A stretch of DNA of 64,000 nucleotides. Origin: Opitutales bacterium UBA5694 (GTDB lineage: Bacteria > Verrucomicrobiota > Verrucomicrobiia > Opitutales > Opitutaceae). The notes beneath the pieces were generated by a model. The model ran no database searches. It was given only the letters and a program-made list of their open reading frames with translations, and was not told where the DNA came from. The position numbers were made by a program, and so were the translations under genes. Positions 1 through 9,896 of this stretch are shown here, in pieces (the first letter of the stretch is position 1; each line of letters begins with the position of its first letter). The DNA is taken from the NCBI GenBank assembly GCA_002420185.1, contig DIHO01000006.1, positions 114,673-178,672 of the forward strand, in the 5' to 3' direction.

Positions 1-26
1 TGCTCTACCAACTGAGCTATCTCGCC
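1..26 (-). tRNA. partial tRNA (5' part only)
   Basis: The reverse complement of the first 26 bases gives a 7-base acceptor strand GGCGAGA, the TA linker, D-stem GCTC, loop AGTTGGTA and closing stem GAGC, which is the standard 5' half of a bacterial tRNA. The anticodon lies outside the window, so the amino acid cannot be assigned; the GGCGAGA acceptor would pair with TCTCGCC at the missing 3' end. Confidence 0.85.
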
Positions 27-229
27 GCACTTTATTCCCCGAGGCTTTACCTTGAGAAACTTCCGGACAATAGAAGCACCCTCCCTTCCGTCAATGATCA
101 TTTTTGACAAATTTTAAGGGGTATTTATGCTACTAAAATTTGTCTCCGAATCTCACAAATGATCGTGAATCGCTAGACTTTAACTATTCCAATTCCTCTC
201 ATTCCCTTTTTCCCAATAACCCGCCTCTC

Positions 230-538
230 ATGCCCAATATCTTTCAAAAGCTCCCCGACAACATCAAAGTCGAACATTTCGAAACTATCACAACCGGACA
301 GAACGTCCGCATTGAACGAATCGTCTCAAACGAAAACACGACCAAGGAAGGAGAATGGTATGACCAGTCTCAGAGGGAATGGGTCATAGTCGTGGAAGGT
401 AGCGGGAGCATTGAATTCGAGGAGGGCCGATCGGTAACTCTCAACAAGGGAGACCATCTTCTAATCAAGAAGCAGGAATGCCGCCGCGTAACGTGCACTG
501 ATCCGAATACCATTTGGCTTGCCGTTCAATGCGACTGA
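230..538 (+). CDS. small cupin-domain protein
   Basis: About 102 residues. The product has the glycine-rich beta-barrel pattern of a single cupin (EWVIVVEGSGSIEFEEG followed by LNKGDHLLI), matching small cytoplasmic cupin_2 proteins that are often predicted to bind metal or a small ligand. The ATG at 230 is preferred over an upstream TTG at 140, because the 30 extra residues are low-complexity Asn/Ser and homologues typically begin near 'IFQKLP'. There is no Shine-Dalgarno. The substrate is unknown. It stands alone between the tRNA and a convergent membrane protein gene. Confidence 0.75.
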   Translation: MPNIFQKLPDNIKVEHFETITTGQNVRIERIVSNENTTKEGEWYDQSQREWVIVVEGSGSIEFEEGRSVTLNKGDHLLIKKQECRRVTCTDPNTIWLAVQCD

Positions 539-701
539 AAGAAAATCTACTCTAGTGAAGAATTTCCAACCTAGGAGTTCGTATCAGCATCTCAGTTCTT
601 TAGCCTGAGTCGCCAATACGGGTTCTATATTGGCTTTTTGCTTTACGAGTTTGGCTCAGGCTATAGCGCGGAGCTACTGATTGTCATACAGTGCTGGTTT
701 T

Positions 702-1616
702 TTACCTCCACCACAAACGCGGCACCAGTACAGGAGTCAATTTCTTGTAGGCTTCATATTCGTCTTGGCCTCCCCACTTGTCATCGGATCGCTTTTCTAA
801 CAACGGGATTCCACTGACTCCGGTTAACAAGAAGGTCACAAAGATCGGCGAACTGAGCACGATCCACTGCCAGCCTTGCAAAACGGGTATGGCAATGACA
901 GCTACTCCGGACCAAAGCAGAATCTCTCCAAAATAATTAGGATGACGTGAACGGCTCCAAAGCCCAACACGAATAAATTTGTCCTTGTTTTCTGGATTCG
1001 CGTTGAATTGGCTCTTCTGCCGGTCTGCCACTATTTCAATCGCAAGTCCGACCAACCATAGCATCGTCCCTATGGCAGCATACCATCCCAAGGGCTCCTT
1101 GTAATTGGAAGCGATTGCCGTCCATGCCGCCGCAGCGGTAAAAGTAATCCATAGACCCTGCAACGTCCACGCGGCCAAAAAGCGGACAAAACAGGTTTTA
1201 ATCACATCAAACCTTACGTCTTTACCCGCTTTATGAATTCGCATAAAGAGAAAAGACCCTAACCGTAATGCCCAAATAAATACCATCAGACCCAAAATAA
1301 CAGAACGAGCATCTAGACTCTCGCTCAGAATAAGTAACATCGCAGTCGCTAATATGTAGGTGGCACTCCCGACAATGTCAAAGTACCGCTCCGTTCTACC
1401 CAAGTAAGCAGGGACAAACGCCACCCACTGCAAGCAATAGGCAAGTAGCACCGCACAGGCAAATGGAGAGCTGATCCAATTCATACCATGACCACTCTCC
1501 CCAGTAACAGCGAATCCCCAACCGATCGTGATCACGGCTGGAATTGCTACCAAAGCGTTCCTTTTATCCTTACTCACTAAATAACATCTTCTCCCAAGTA
1601 GCCAAATTTTTTGCAA
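702..1616 (-). CDS. DUF1295 family membrane protein (steroid 5-alpha-reductase/ICMT-like)
   Basis: 304 residues with about seven hydrophobic segments. The C-terminal half carries the family hallmark RSRHPNYFGEILLW, shared by DUF1295, 3-oxo-5-alpha-steroid 4-dehydrogenase and isoprenylcysteine methyltransferase-like membrane enzymes; the RHPNYxGE motif contributes to cofactor binding in relatives. The N-terminal half has the DUF1295 pattern 'AYCLQWVAFVPAYLGRTER'. Its reaction in bacteria is not established. It is a single gene facing the cupin gene. The exact start is uncertain; a methionine in the GMNWIS segment is an alternative. Confidence 0.85.
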   Translation of the reverse strand: MQKIWLLGRRCYLVSKDKRNALVAIPAVITIGWGFAVTGESGHGMNWISSPFACAVLLAYCLQWVAFVPAYLGRTERYFDIVGSATYILATAMLLILSESLDARSVILGLMVFIWALRLGSFLFMRIHKAGKDVRFDVIKTCFVRFLAAWTLQGLWITFTAAAAWTAIASNYKEPLGWYAAIGTMLWLVGLAIEIVADRQKSQFNANPENKDKFIRVGLWSRSRHPNYFGEILLWSGVAVIAIPVLQGWQWIVLSSPIFVTFLLTGVSGIPLLEKRSDDKWGGQDEYEAYKKLTPVLVPRLWWR

Positions 1617-1879
1617 GGATGCGACCGACGCCCCACACTTTTTTATTTAAACGACTTGCAACGCTAGACACAACCACGAAAGGCCTGCTCATCAAAGTAG
1701 ATTAATGATTTTAACACTTATTGAACAATATTTAGGGTAAAAACCCCTCGCTATTCGGAATTATCGCCCATCCATTATCCGCTCATCTAATACCGTGACT
1801 TTTTTTTCCGAACTTGATCGACAATCAAACTCATTAACAGCGGGTCCACAGCCTTGCCAGTCCCATCGATCCTCATTCC

Positions 1880-3253
1880 ATGAATGCTGAACCCCCGCAC
1901 TCGCCATTTTCCATCCACTGGCCCCAAAAGGCGGGGTACAGTTTTGCCTCAGTGGGGCTGAGCGCGATTGAGTTGATGCTCCAGGTGTTCCTGTTGGAAC
2001 TATACATCCTCGCGGGCCTGGCACCCTCTATGGCTGGCTTCGCCATCGCGATCGCCGTGATCTGGGATGCCGTTAGCGATCCCCTAATGGGTATTCTTTC
2101 AGACAAGACGCCCGCTTCAAAGATCGAGGGGAAGCGTGTCCCTTATCTCCTCACTGGGGCAGCGATTATCGGTTTCGCCTTTTACTCTCTATTCAGCCCT
2201 CCGGTTGAGTCAGGCCCAAACGCTCTCTTCGCCAATCTCTTGGTATGGTACCTAGTGGTTAACACAGCCATGACGCTCTTCAGCGTTCCCCATCTTTCCG
2301 TCGTCAACGACCTTTCTCGTTCTGAGCAAGAGAGAGCGACTTTTTTCGGCTGGAGAATCGTGGCAGGATCTGTCGGTCTGCTTCTCGGAATTGGGCTGCC
2401 CGCCTACCTGGCATTCCAATTCGATGGTAGTTCTATCGCCAATACTTTGGAGCTGCGGAGTGCCACCGGACTCGCCCTGGGTCTAACGGCATCAGCTGGC
2501 TGCCTATTTTCGGGATTGTCTATCTGGCGGGCCCTAAAAGAAAAAGGCAAAGGATCGCCGCTCAAAGTCAGTGTTTCCTACCGGACTGTGGAAATTTTTA
2601 AAGAGAGTGTCAGGTCCCCTTTCTTCGTCCTACTCGTGTTTGGATTCATGGCGATCGCGGTAGGCCGCTCCTTCAACTCTAGCCTCGCCCTTCCCTACTA
2701 CAAAACGACCCTCAAACTGAAGGAGGAACAAATCGGGCTCATCCTTCTGGTCCTAACCGTCTTCATCATACTGGCCGTACCCATGTGGGTTCACTTTTCA
2801 AAAGCGATCGGCAAGGCACGCTTATTCTTTGGTGCTGTGATGTCGCTCGCCCTACTTTCCTCTATCGTATACCCCATCCTCCCTGTCGGCCTGCTTTGGC
2901 CTGTGATCCTAATCGCAGGAACCGGCGGAGTTCTTGTGGCGAGTATCGTTCTCCTCGAATCGTTGTTTTCGGACTTCATCGAGGACGAGATAACCCGTAC
3001 AAGCAAAAATGTATCCGGTGTTTATTATGGAATTTGGCGCATGCTATCGAAAGTGGCCCGGGCTCTCGGAATCGCCTGCACGGGGCTCTTTCTTTCCCTC
3101 GTCGGCTATGAACAGGGTTCTCTAATTCAAGCCCCGTCAATCGAACGCTCTATCGCCTGGGCGTTTGGACCCGGAGTCGCTGTGTTTTTTACTGCTGGCG
3201 GATGGTGCATTTACAAAACTACGCTATATTACAACAGAAAATCACAACAATGA
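1880..3253 (+). CDS. MFS transporter, GPH (glycoside-pentoside-hexuronide):cation symporter type
   Basis: 457 residues with about 12 transmembrane helices. The loop after helix 2 (DPLMGILSDKTPASKIEGKR) resembles the D-x2-GxxSD-(K/R)T...GKRxP signature of MelB-like GPH symporters, which import sugars or glycosides with Na+ or H+. An N-terminal 'GYSFASVGLSAIELML' fits the usual first helix. Its stop overlaps the start of the downstream lipocalin gene (ATGA), so the two are probably translationally coupled. The substrate cannot be told from sequence; many GPH members in glycan-degrading bacteria serve oligosaccharide uptake. Confidence 0.87.
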   Translation: MNAEPPHSPFSIHWPQKAGYSFASVGLSAIELMLQVFLLELYILAGLAPSMAGFAIAIAVIWDAVSDPLMGILSDKTPASKIEGKRVPYLLTGAAIIGFAFYSLFSPPVESGPNALFANLLVWYLVVNTAMTLFSVPHLSVVNDLSRSEQERATFFGWRIVAGSVGLLLGIGLPAYLAFQFDGSSIANTLELRSATGLALGLTASAGCLFSGLSIWRALKEKGKGSPLKVSVSYRTVEIFKESVRSPFFVLLVFGFMAIAVGRSFNSSLALPYYKTTLKLKEEQIGLILLVLTVFIILAVPMWVHFSKAIGKARLFFGAVMSLALLSSIVYPILPVGLLWPVILIAGTGGVLVASIVLLESLFSDFIEDEITRTSKNVSGVYYGIWRMLSKVARALGIACTGLFLSLVGYEQGSLIQAPSIERSIAWAFGPGVAVFFTAGGWCIYKTTLYYNRKSQQ

Positions 3254-3780
3254 AGAAGATCTGCTCAACTCTCATTATCATTTCCGGTATCCTTCTGCTC
3301 GCCGCCTGTACGAGCAATCCTGTGCCCAACCAGGAATTGGCCGAGAAGGTTGATATCGAAGAATTCATGGGGACGTGGTATATCCACGGATACACACCCA
3401 CTGCGATCGATAAAGAGGCTTGGAACGGCACAGAAACCTACGAACGTCTGCCCGACGGCAAAATCCAAACCACTTATGCATTCCAGAAGGGATCGCCGGA
3501 GGGGAAGCGAAAGACATACCACCCGGTAGGCACCATCGTAAACACCGATACCAATGCGGAGTGGCGTATGCGTTTCTTCGGCATTATCAACGCCGCCTAC
3601 TACGTTCTCTACGTCGACCCGGACCACACCTTCACCGTAATCGGCCATCCCAACCGGAAATACGCTTGGATCATGTCCCGCGATTCCAAGATCAACGAAC
3701 AGAGGTACTCTGAGCTGCGTGGCGAGCTAGAAGAGCGAGAATACGAATTATCAAATTTCGTGCGGATGCAACATAAGTAA
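3250..3780 (+). CDS. lipocalin-family lipoprotein (Blc-like)
   Basis: 176 residues from the ATG at 3250. It has a lipoprotein signal peptide with lipobox LLAAC (Cys20), so it is probably anchored to a membrane. The mature part begins with the lipocalin N-terminal signature FMGTWYIHG around residues 39-47 and has the Blc-type beta-strand series, including YYVLYVDPDHTFTVIGHP and the late strand YAWIMSRD. Bacterial Blc lipocalins bind lipids or other hydrophobic ligands in the envelope. The start overlaps the stop of the symporter gene by four bases, which decides this start over an upstream GTG at 3202. Confidence 0.88.
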   Translation: MKKICSTLIIISGILLLAACTSNPVPNQELAEKVDIEEFMGTWYIHGYTPTAIDKEAWNGTETYERLPDGKIQTTYAFQKGSPEGKRKTYHPVGTIVNTDTNAEWRMRFFGIINAAYYVLYVDPDHTFTVIGHPNRKYAWIMSRDSKINEQRYSELRGELEEREYELSNFVRMQHK

Positions 3781-3793
3781 ATGCAGCCTACGA

Positions 3794-4469
3794 CTATTCC
3801 AGGATAACCACCGATTGCTTCATTCGAGGATCTCCCCAAGTCCAAACAGCCTTTTTTTGTCGTAGTAGAGAAACCGCATTTATCGTATCCACTTTCCTAA
3901 GCGATTCTTCGCCATCTCTCCCATGATTCCGGTATGTCGGTGTGACGTACGTGATTTCGGATACTCTTCAATTACTCAGCGGTAAAGATCGTCCAATCTG
4001 TTTCGAGATGCCTGACCACTCGATCCAAGTACTCATTTCTTTTCTCCTAAAGCCGATGAACGACATCATACACGACGAGCAATCCTACGGAATAGAGCCT
4101 TCCTTTTAAACAGACAAAAAGTGCTCTTTTTCCCTTTTGATCAAAATAGTGAATGGTGTAACCGGCAACAATAAGATCAAGTTTTCCTTGAATGCGGTAG
4201 ATTTCTCCCACCGTTTCTCCATTGATCAATTCAAGGTTTTGCAGCTTCGTCGCGGCGAGGTCCAATCCCAATCTTGAAAGCTAGATACCACAGTGCCTTT
4301 TAAAAGTGAAGAACCGTCCCATCCCGCTCACTAAATGAGCATCTCCACAGCTCACTTCCAGAATACTCAAGTCCGACCACCCCAGCTCCGTCAATCGACG
4401 AACTAAATAGGACAGGACTCCATTTGGATCATGTACTTCTACTGAATAACTGTATTGTAGAGATACCAC
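3794..4469 (-). pseudogene. decayed class I SAM-dependent methyltransferase
   Basis: Reading the minus strand from 4469 in one frame gives methyltransferase sequence broken by in-frame stops: motif I ILEVSCGDAHLV, then 'RHCGI*LSRLGLDLAATKL', then DLIVAGYTIHYFD, LLVVYDVVHRL*, EKRNEYLDRVVRHLETDW, TIFTAE*LKSIRNH, and DIPESWERWRRIA*ESGY. There are four stops (TAG, TAG, TAA, TAG). A run of seven A's near the end then shifts the frame to a plausible C-terminus, MKQSVVILE, ending with TAG at 3794-3796. The order of motifs matches soluble class I methyltransferases of roughly 220-250 residues. Nothing suggests it is still expressed as a full protein. Confidence 0.8.
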
Positions 4470-4539
4470 CCTTCTAAAAACGCACGTGGCTAATTAATTC
4501 TTACATCACTGGCCATCACAAACAATAGATAGGTGTACT

Positions 4540-5979
4540 CTAATTATTCTTCAATCGGCTCTTATATTCCGGGCGTAATTTCCAATCCTCAAAGTAGGGC
4601 TGGTACTCGGGCATATCCATCCAGAAAACCCGACGAGCATTCGGATCTGTCAACTCATCTTCACGATAATCCCGACCTAAATCGCTTTCGATAACCCCCT
4701 GGTTCCACTTTTCGAATTCCGTTTGCAGTCGCTTAGCAACTTTTGGTAAAGCCTTAACTACGTCTTTGGATTCAGTCGGGTCGTTTTTTAAATCGTAGAG
4801 CTCATACTTCCGGCTCTCCACATCCACCGCAACTAGTTTGTATTGGTTATCCAGCAACGCACCCTTCCCCGCAAAGCGAAAGGGTACCGGCTTTTTGCGG
4901 AGTCCAAATTCTCCGCTTTGAATCGACGCCTTCAAGCTAATCCCATCGAACGGCTGTAGGATCGCCTCATCTGGTAGCCCCACAATTTCTGCTATTGTCG
5001 GGAACATGTCCAGCACGCTAGCAGGTGATTCCGTCCGAACGCCCCTTTTAACGACCGCGGGCCACTCAATAATTCCGGGGACACGTAGCCCTCCTTCGTA
5101 AACTGTTCCCTTCAGTCCCCGCAATCCGCCTACTGACGGAGGATTAACCTTTAGCCCACCGTTATCACTGCAATACCAAACCAGCGTATTCTGCTGGATA
5201 CCAAGATTTCGTAGCCCCTTTCTCAGGGTGCCAATACTACGGTCAAGCGCTACCAATTCACCGTAGTGATGCTGATCAGACTCCTCCAGGTTTTTAAATA
5301 GAGCCCGATCTGCTTCGCTCGCCACCATCGGCGAGTGAGGAGACCCGTACCAAATCGTAGTAAAAAACGGCCGGTCGTACTTCGAACGTCTCTCAAAAAA
5401 TTCTAAAGCCTCGGCAACAATAACCTCCGATGAATCTCCCTCGAATTCTTCGAAAATGCCATTGCGGCTTAAAATGGGATCCATATCGAAGAAATTCGTA
5501 ACCGAGAGCCAATGGTCATAGCCATAACGCCCGGGATGGTAGGGATCCTCACCTAAAATCGGAACGCCCGGTCCCCGAACGCCATTCAAGTGCCACTTGC
5601 CGAAATGCCCGGTCGCATACCCCGCCTCCTGCAGGGCCCGGGCAATTGGGCTCTCCTGTAATCGAAGAGCGTTCCCGTGCTGATAAACCCCCGTTCGGTC
5701 ATTGGCCCTACCAGTAAGAACGCATGCCCGGGTGGGCGAACAAACAGGGGCACCCGCATAGAAACGGTCAAATCGTATCCCATTGGCTGCCATCGCATCA
5801 AGGTTCGGCGTTTTCAAAACCGGATGACCGTAATAACCCATCTGGCCCCATCCCTGATCGTCCGCCATAATCAGTATAATATTGGGTCTTGTATCCTTAG
5901 CAGTGATACATATAAGATTCAACAGAAACGACAAAACTATAGCAGTTTGCAATGAACAGGCAGGATACATTTTCCGCAT
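4540..5979 (-). CDS. secreted S1 sulfatase (arylsulfatase type)
   Basis: 479 residues with an N-terminal signal peptide (hydrophobic IVLSFLLNLICITA). The mature protein opens with PNIILIMADDQGWGQMG, whose Asp pair ligates calcium. The activation motif is C80-SPTRACVLTG, a full C-x-P-x-R signature, so Cys80 should be converted to formylglycine by the maturase encoded at 16533-17513. A later 'CSDNGG' supplies the remaining metal ligands. The C-terminal part has the usual 'KYELYDLKNDPTE' strand. It hydrolyses sulfate esters, probably on a glycan, in the periplasm or outside the cell. It has no operon partner, and the substrate class cannot be assigned by eye. Confidence 0.93.
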   Translation of the reverse strand: MRKMYPACSLQTAIVLSFLLNLICITAKDTRPNIILIMADDQGWGQMGYYGHPVLKTPNLDAMAANGIRFDRFYAGAPVCSPTRACVLTGRANDRTGVYQHGNALRLQESPIARALQEAGYATGHFGKWHLNGVRGPGVPILGEDPYHPGRYGYDHWLSVTNFFDMDPILSRNGIFEEFEGDSSEVIVAEALEFFERRSKYDRPFFTTIWYGSPHSPMVASEADRALFKNLEESDQHHYGELVALDRSIGTLRKGLRNLGIQQNTLVWYCSDNGGLKVNPPSVGGLRGLKGTVYEGGLRVPGIIEWPAVVKRGVRTESPASVLDMFPTIAEIVGLPDEAILQPFDGISLKASIQSGEFGLRKKPVPFRFAGKGALLDNQYKLVAVDVESRKYELYDLKNDPTESKDVVKALPKVAKRLQTEFEKWNQGVIESDLGRDYREDELTDPNARRVFWMDMPEYQPYFEDWKLRPEYKSRLKNN

Positions 5980-6454
5980 TTTTAATATACTGGGATGGAG
6001 GGAATTCTAAAGAGCGTCAAACATAGAGTAGCGTGCCTTAGGGACACAAGCTTGGAAAACACCCCCAACAACACCGATCGCAATTTCAGTACACGGACTC
6101 TAAAAACAGTGAGCGACCGGGGGGAGTTTTAATCTGAACTCTCTAAACGCTGGAGAAACTCTTACCTACCACTATCCAATCGTAGGAGGGATTGCTTAAG
6201 CTCCTTGACAAATCGTCCGATAAACCTACACATTTATAAAAGTAAATGAGCCTAACCGTCCAAAATCTTCTACGACTTACGAAGCTAGACACTCTCCTTC
6301 TAGGATAGGGAGCTGCTGTCGGAATATTTACTTTTCTCGCCTCATAGGAAGCCGCGCGAGAGTTCTGCCACTCGGTACGAACGACCTTTGGTATTGCTTC
6401 ACCAAGTTAGCCCTACATTCGTTATCCTAAATACCTTTTTAACGCGATAGAACC
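5980..6454 (+). other. intergenic region between divergent sulfatase and leuA
   Basis: 475 bases with no convincing coding frame. It must hold the promoters of both divergent genes. I looked for a T-box, a leucine-rich leader peptide or a strong terminator hairpin in front of leuA and saw none. The last 30 bases are AT-rich with no Shine-Dalgarno in front of the leuA ATG. Confidence 0.5.
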
Positions 6455-8131
6455 ATGCAAAAACCAACCATTAGCAAATACAGGACCTATCCGGTCATCG
6501 ACTTGCCGCAGAGACAGTGGCCCAACCGGGTCATCGATTCTGCGCCAATCTGGTGCAGCGTCGACCTTCGTGATGGCAATCAAGCCCTTGCGATTCCCAT
6601 GAGCGTTGAAGAAAAGGTGGAAATGTTCCAGTCCCTCGTGAAAATTGGTTTCAAGGAAATCGAGGTGGGCTTCCCTTCTGCTTCAGAAACGGAATTCGCC
6701 TTTTTACGCCGTCTCGTATCTGATAATTTGATACCTGAAGATGTTCACATACAAGTGCTTGTTCAATGTCGTGATCACCTGATCAAACGAACCTTTGAGT
6801 CTCTCGAAGGGATAAAAAACGTCATTGTCCATATCTACAACTCAACCAATCCCTTGCAAAGACGCGTTGTATTCGACAAGGACAAAGCCGCCATCAGGCA
6901 AATCGCCGTTGCTGGAGCGCAACTTGTTAAAGAGATGGTGGCGACCGTGCCCGATACCAATATCCGACTCGAGTACTCTCCGGAAAGTTTTAGCGATACC
7001 GAACTAGAGTTCTCCCTCGAATGCTGTGAAGCCGTAGCCGACGTGTGGGAGCCTACTCCGGCAAAGAAAATCATACTGAATCTTCCCGCTACCGTTGAGC
7101 TTTTCACACCTAATGTACACGCAGATCAGATCGAATGGTTCTGCAACCACTTCTCTAGACGCGAATCTGCCACGATAAGTTTACATACGCACAACGACCG
7201 AGGCACGGGAATCGCCGCGACGGAACTGGGATTAATGGCCGGAGCCGACCGGGTAGAGGGCACCCTTTTTGGAAACGGGGAACGTACCGGTAATCTGGAT
7301 ATAGTTACGGTGGCACTTAACATGTACACGCAAGGGGTACACCCAAAACTGGATTTCTCCAACCTTAACCAGGTTCGGGAAATGTACGAGCGGGTAACCC
7401 GTATGGACGTTCACGAACGTACCCCCTACTCGGGAGACCTTGTGTTCACTGCTTTTTCAGGTTCGCACCAAGACGCAATCAAAAAGGGTTTTGCACATCA
7501 GAACGAAGATCCGTCTGCCTTATGGCAAGTCCCCTATCTTCCCATCGACCCAGCGGATATGGGTAGAAGCTACAGGGCCATTATTCGGATCAATTCCCAA
7601 TCTGGCAAAGGCGGCGTGGCTTATGTCATGGAGAAGGAATACGGTTATCGCTTACCAAAAGAGATGCACAAAGAATTAGGCAAAGCCGTCAACCGTATCG
7701 CTGACAAAACCGGAGATGAAATTACTCCAGAAGGAGTTTACGCGTGCTTCAAGAGCGAATACGTAGACATCGTTCAACCTCTTGAAATTCTGGAATTCCG
7801 TAGCGAACGGATCGATGACAATTGCGTGGAGGTATGGGCGGTTGTTAAGCATTTTGGCACCAAAAAGAACCTTCGTGGCACCGGAAACGGCCCTATAGCA
7901 GCCTTCTTCAATGCTCTGGAAGATGTGGATGTATCCAATTTTGAGTTACTATCTTACATTGAGCATTCACTTGGACGTGGTGCGGATTCGATGGCAGTGT
8001 CTTACATACAATTGAAAGACAAGGGCACCAGCGCACGATGCTTTGGAGCAGGAATTGACACGAATATTGAACTCGCATCGATTAGAGGTGTGATCAGTGC
8101 CATCAATCGTCTTGTCGGTAAGCGGTCCTAG
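6455..8131 (+). CDS. leuA: 2-isopropylmalate synthase
   Basis: 558 residues, the length of the larger (type 2, yeast/actinobacterial-like) LeuA. It condenses acetyl-CoA with 2-oxoisovalerate, the first committed step of leucine synthesis in the cytoplasm. The N-terminal TIM barrel shows WCSVDLRDGNQAL (residues 33-45) and HTHNDRGTGIAA with the metal-binding His pair. The C-terminal part after about residue 440 fits the LeuA allosteric (leucine-binding) domain, ending in the typical 'RGVISAINR'. It is a single gene; leuB and leuCD are not in the window. Confidence 0.95.
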   Translation: MQKPTISKYRTYPVIDLPQRQWPNRVIDSAPIWCSVDLRDGNQALAIPMSVEEKVEMFQSLVKIGFKEIEVGFPSASETEFAFLRRLVSDNLIPEDVHIQVLVQCRDHLIKRTFESLEGIKNVIVHIYNSTNPLQRRVVFDKDKAAIRQIAVAGAQLVKEMVATVPDTNIRLEYSPESFSDTELEFSLECCEAVADVWEPTPAKKIILNLPATVELFTPNVHADQIEWFCNHFSRRESATISLHTHNDRGTGIAATELGLMAGADRVEGTLFGNGERTGNLDIVTVALNMYTQGVHPKLDFSNLNQVREMYERVTRMDVHERTPYSGDLVFTAFSGSHQDAIKKGFAHQNEDPSALWQVPYLPIDPADMGRSYRAIIRINSQSGKGGVAYVMEKEYGYRLPKEMHKELGKAVNRIADKTGDEITPEGVYACFKSEYVDIVQPLEILEFRSERIDDNCVEVWAVVKHFGTKKNLRGTGNGPIAAFFNALEDVDVSNFELLSYIEHSLGRGADSMAVSYIQLKDKGTSARCFGAGIDTNIELASIRGVISAINRLVGKRS

Positions 8132-8189
8132 ACCAGCCATATCTTAATTAATAATGGTGGTAATCGTGCCCTAGTGAGTCCTACCCCAA

Positions 8190-8699
8190 TCATTTGGAAC
8201 GGTGCCCGCCTCCGCCGACATAGCCTATGTCCTTAAGCGATTCTCCGGACACCTCGTAGGCACGGCCAAAACCTAGAACTAGTCTACCTTCGCTGGGAAT
8301 CAGTTTAAATAGGTCGAAGTCGACCAATTCCTTTAAATAGCTCATCGTTTCTCCATGGCGCGACTCCATCTTGGATATGATGTGCATCCAATCCGAAGAA
8401 TCACGATCGACGATCAACGCCTGGCAATCGACCGTCAACCGCTTCCGAGCAAATAGGTTCTCAGTCACCGACTCGTCCTCGATAAGCATAACACTCGCCC
8501 TTTTGGAACGGCGGATTTGTAATGTGTGCTTTGCTATCGAACTGATGTAGACATAGAATCGGCAATTCTCGTCCACGAAGACGGGCGCATAACTAGAAAG
8601 CGGATCACCCTCCTCATCCACGGATGCGAGAATCACGCTATGCACGGATTCGATCAGTGAATCCAGTTCAGTACGAGCGGTTTCAAATTCCTCCGACAT
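8190..8699 (-). CDS. pyridoxamine 5'-phosphate oxidase-fold / HugZ-like protein
   Basis: 169 residues with the split-barrel FMN-binding fold: SVILASVDEEGDPLSSYAP, then FYVYISSIAKHTLQIR and ASVMLIEDE, the usual strand order of HugZ/PPOx-related proteins. The 'FARKRLTVDCQA' segment and a C-terminal FKLIPSEGRLVLGFGRAYEV match the HugZ subgroup, some members of which degrade or bind haem; others are general flavoproteins. It lies 6 bases downstream of the THUMP-like methyltransferase gene on the same strand and is probably co-transcribed. Function beyond the fold is not certain. Confidence 0.8.
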   Translation of the reverse strand: MSEEFETARTELDSLIESVHSVILASVDEEGDPLSSYAPVFVDENCRFYVYISSIAKHTLQIRRSKRASVMLIEDESVTENLFARKRLTVDCQALIVDRDSSDWMHIISKMESRHGETMSYLKELVDFDLFKLIPSEGRLVLGFGRAYEVSGESLKDIGYVGGGGHRSK

Positions 8700-8705
8700 G
8701 ATAAA

Positions 8706-9896
8706 CTAGGTGCTTTCCAGCTTTCGGCATTTCAGCAAGCGCCGCCTTCCTCCCACGTCCGTGGTTCCGATGGCGAACAAGTCCCCACCGTCTCTCAAAC
8801 CCAGCTTTCGCTTCATATCGGGACTCGATAAACCCGCATTCCTAGCCAGGACATTTGCTTGGCCTTCTGGAAACAATGCCGTAGCGCCTTTCTTCTGCAG
8901 CTCTCCCGAATCCAGAATCTCAAAGACTTTTCCGGGGAATCCCTCAATCATCTGGTCTGACGAATAGAAGCGCGTTCTCGGGTGCATTAAAGCCAAGCCT
9001 AGCCTATCGCCCAAAGTTTTAAAACCTCCCCCTTTCATTATCGACGCATTAGGCTCATATAGAAATTTTGAATACATGGAGTAACTGCCCTTTGACGCCT
9101 TCTCTTCAGATCTCTTAAATATAAACGTATCCCAGTTGGAATCATTGAGCCGGTTAACGCATACGATTTCGGGTTCGCCGGCATGCTCTTCCCTAGCGAT
9201 GCAGAAGCATTCTTTGCATTCATTCTCAATCGAAATAATGTGGATTTCGAAAATATGGGGTAAACTTGCGATGATCCTGTCTACATCCAAACCGGGTGAA
9301 AGTTTAACCGCTACCTTTCCACTTTTTTTCAGAAGTATTTTCCAATATTGCTTCAAGTTCGGTTCGCAATCTTCCAGAGCAGAAACTTTCAAGCTGCGAT
9401 TATCCCGCCTCGCAGGATCCAGATAAACCACGTCCACCCTACCCGAGTATTTATCCAACCAGTCTAGCCCATCGTCAGCAAACGTCTCGACCAGGGACTC
9501 TTTCCCTAGAACCAATACGTTTTGAGCGACCATTTCCGAAAGTTCACGATTTCGTTCGATATGGAAAACGCGTTTAAATGTCTCCGAAAATGCGATCGCA
9601 TCCACTCCAAAGCCTCCGGTTAGATCGGCGATCGTCGCTCCTTCTAGCAGACCGGCCTTGTAATCCGCGGCATATTCCGAGGAACACTGCTCTAAAGAGA
9701 GACTGCACGGAAAGACGATCGACTCGTTCGCATACCAACGCGGCAGCTTCTTACGAATTCTCTGACGGGCTTTAACCTGTTGGGCCACAAAGGCCATAGG
9801 CAAATCCGGATAGCGCTTGGACATCAAAGCCACCCTTTCCGGAGAATCTTCCAGATAATCCTGAATTAGCACAATGATATCCGGTGTCATTTTCAT
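8706..9896 (-). CDS. class I SAM-dependent methyltransferase with THUMP-like C-terminus
   Basis: 396 residues from the ATG at 9896. A central Rossmann methyltransferase domain shows motif I IADLTGGFGVDAIAFS, a following acidic 'FHIERNRE' and the motif IV-like VVYLDPARRD; DPARR is characteristic of the THUMP_like family found in Bacteroidota and other groups. The C-terminus (ALFPEGQANVLARNAGL, then GGDLFAIGTTD) fits that domain. The target, presumably RNA, is inferred from relatives only. The upstream hypothetical gene stops at TGATG, sharing a base with this ATG, which supports the start and coupled translation. Confidence 0.85.
   Translation of the reverse strand: MKMTPDIIVLIQDYLEDSPERVALMSKRYPDLPMAFVAQQVKARQRIRKKLPRWYANESIVFPCSLSLEQCSSEYAADYKAGLLEGATIADLTGGFGVDAIAFSETFKRVFHIERNRELSEMVAQNVLVLGKESLVETFADDGLDWLDKYSGRVDVVYLDPARRDNRSLKVSALEDCEPNLKQYWKILLKKSGKVAVKLSPGLDVDRIIASLPHIFEIHIISIENECKECFCIAREEHAGEPEIVCVNRLNDSNWDTFIFKRSEEKASKGSYSMYSKFLYEPNASIMKGGGFKTLGDRLGLALMHPRTRFYSSDQMIEGFPGKVFEILDSGELQKKGATALFPEGQANVLARNAGLSSPDMKRKLGLRDGGDLFAIGTTDVGGRRRLLKCRKLEST

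Noticed and set aside
3202..3249. Upstream in-frame start for the lipocalin gene
   Set aside because: The ATG at 3250 begins a proper lipoprotein signal peptide and overlaps the symporter stop as ATGA; the extension lies inside the symporter gene.
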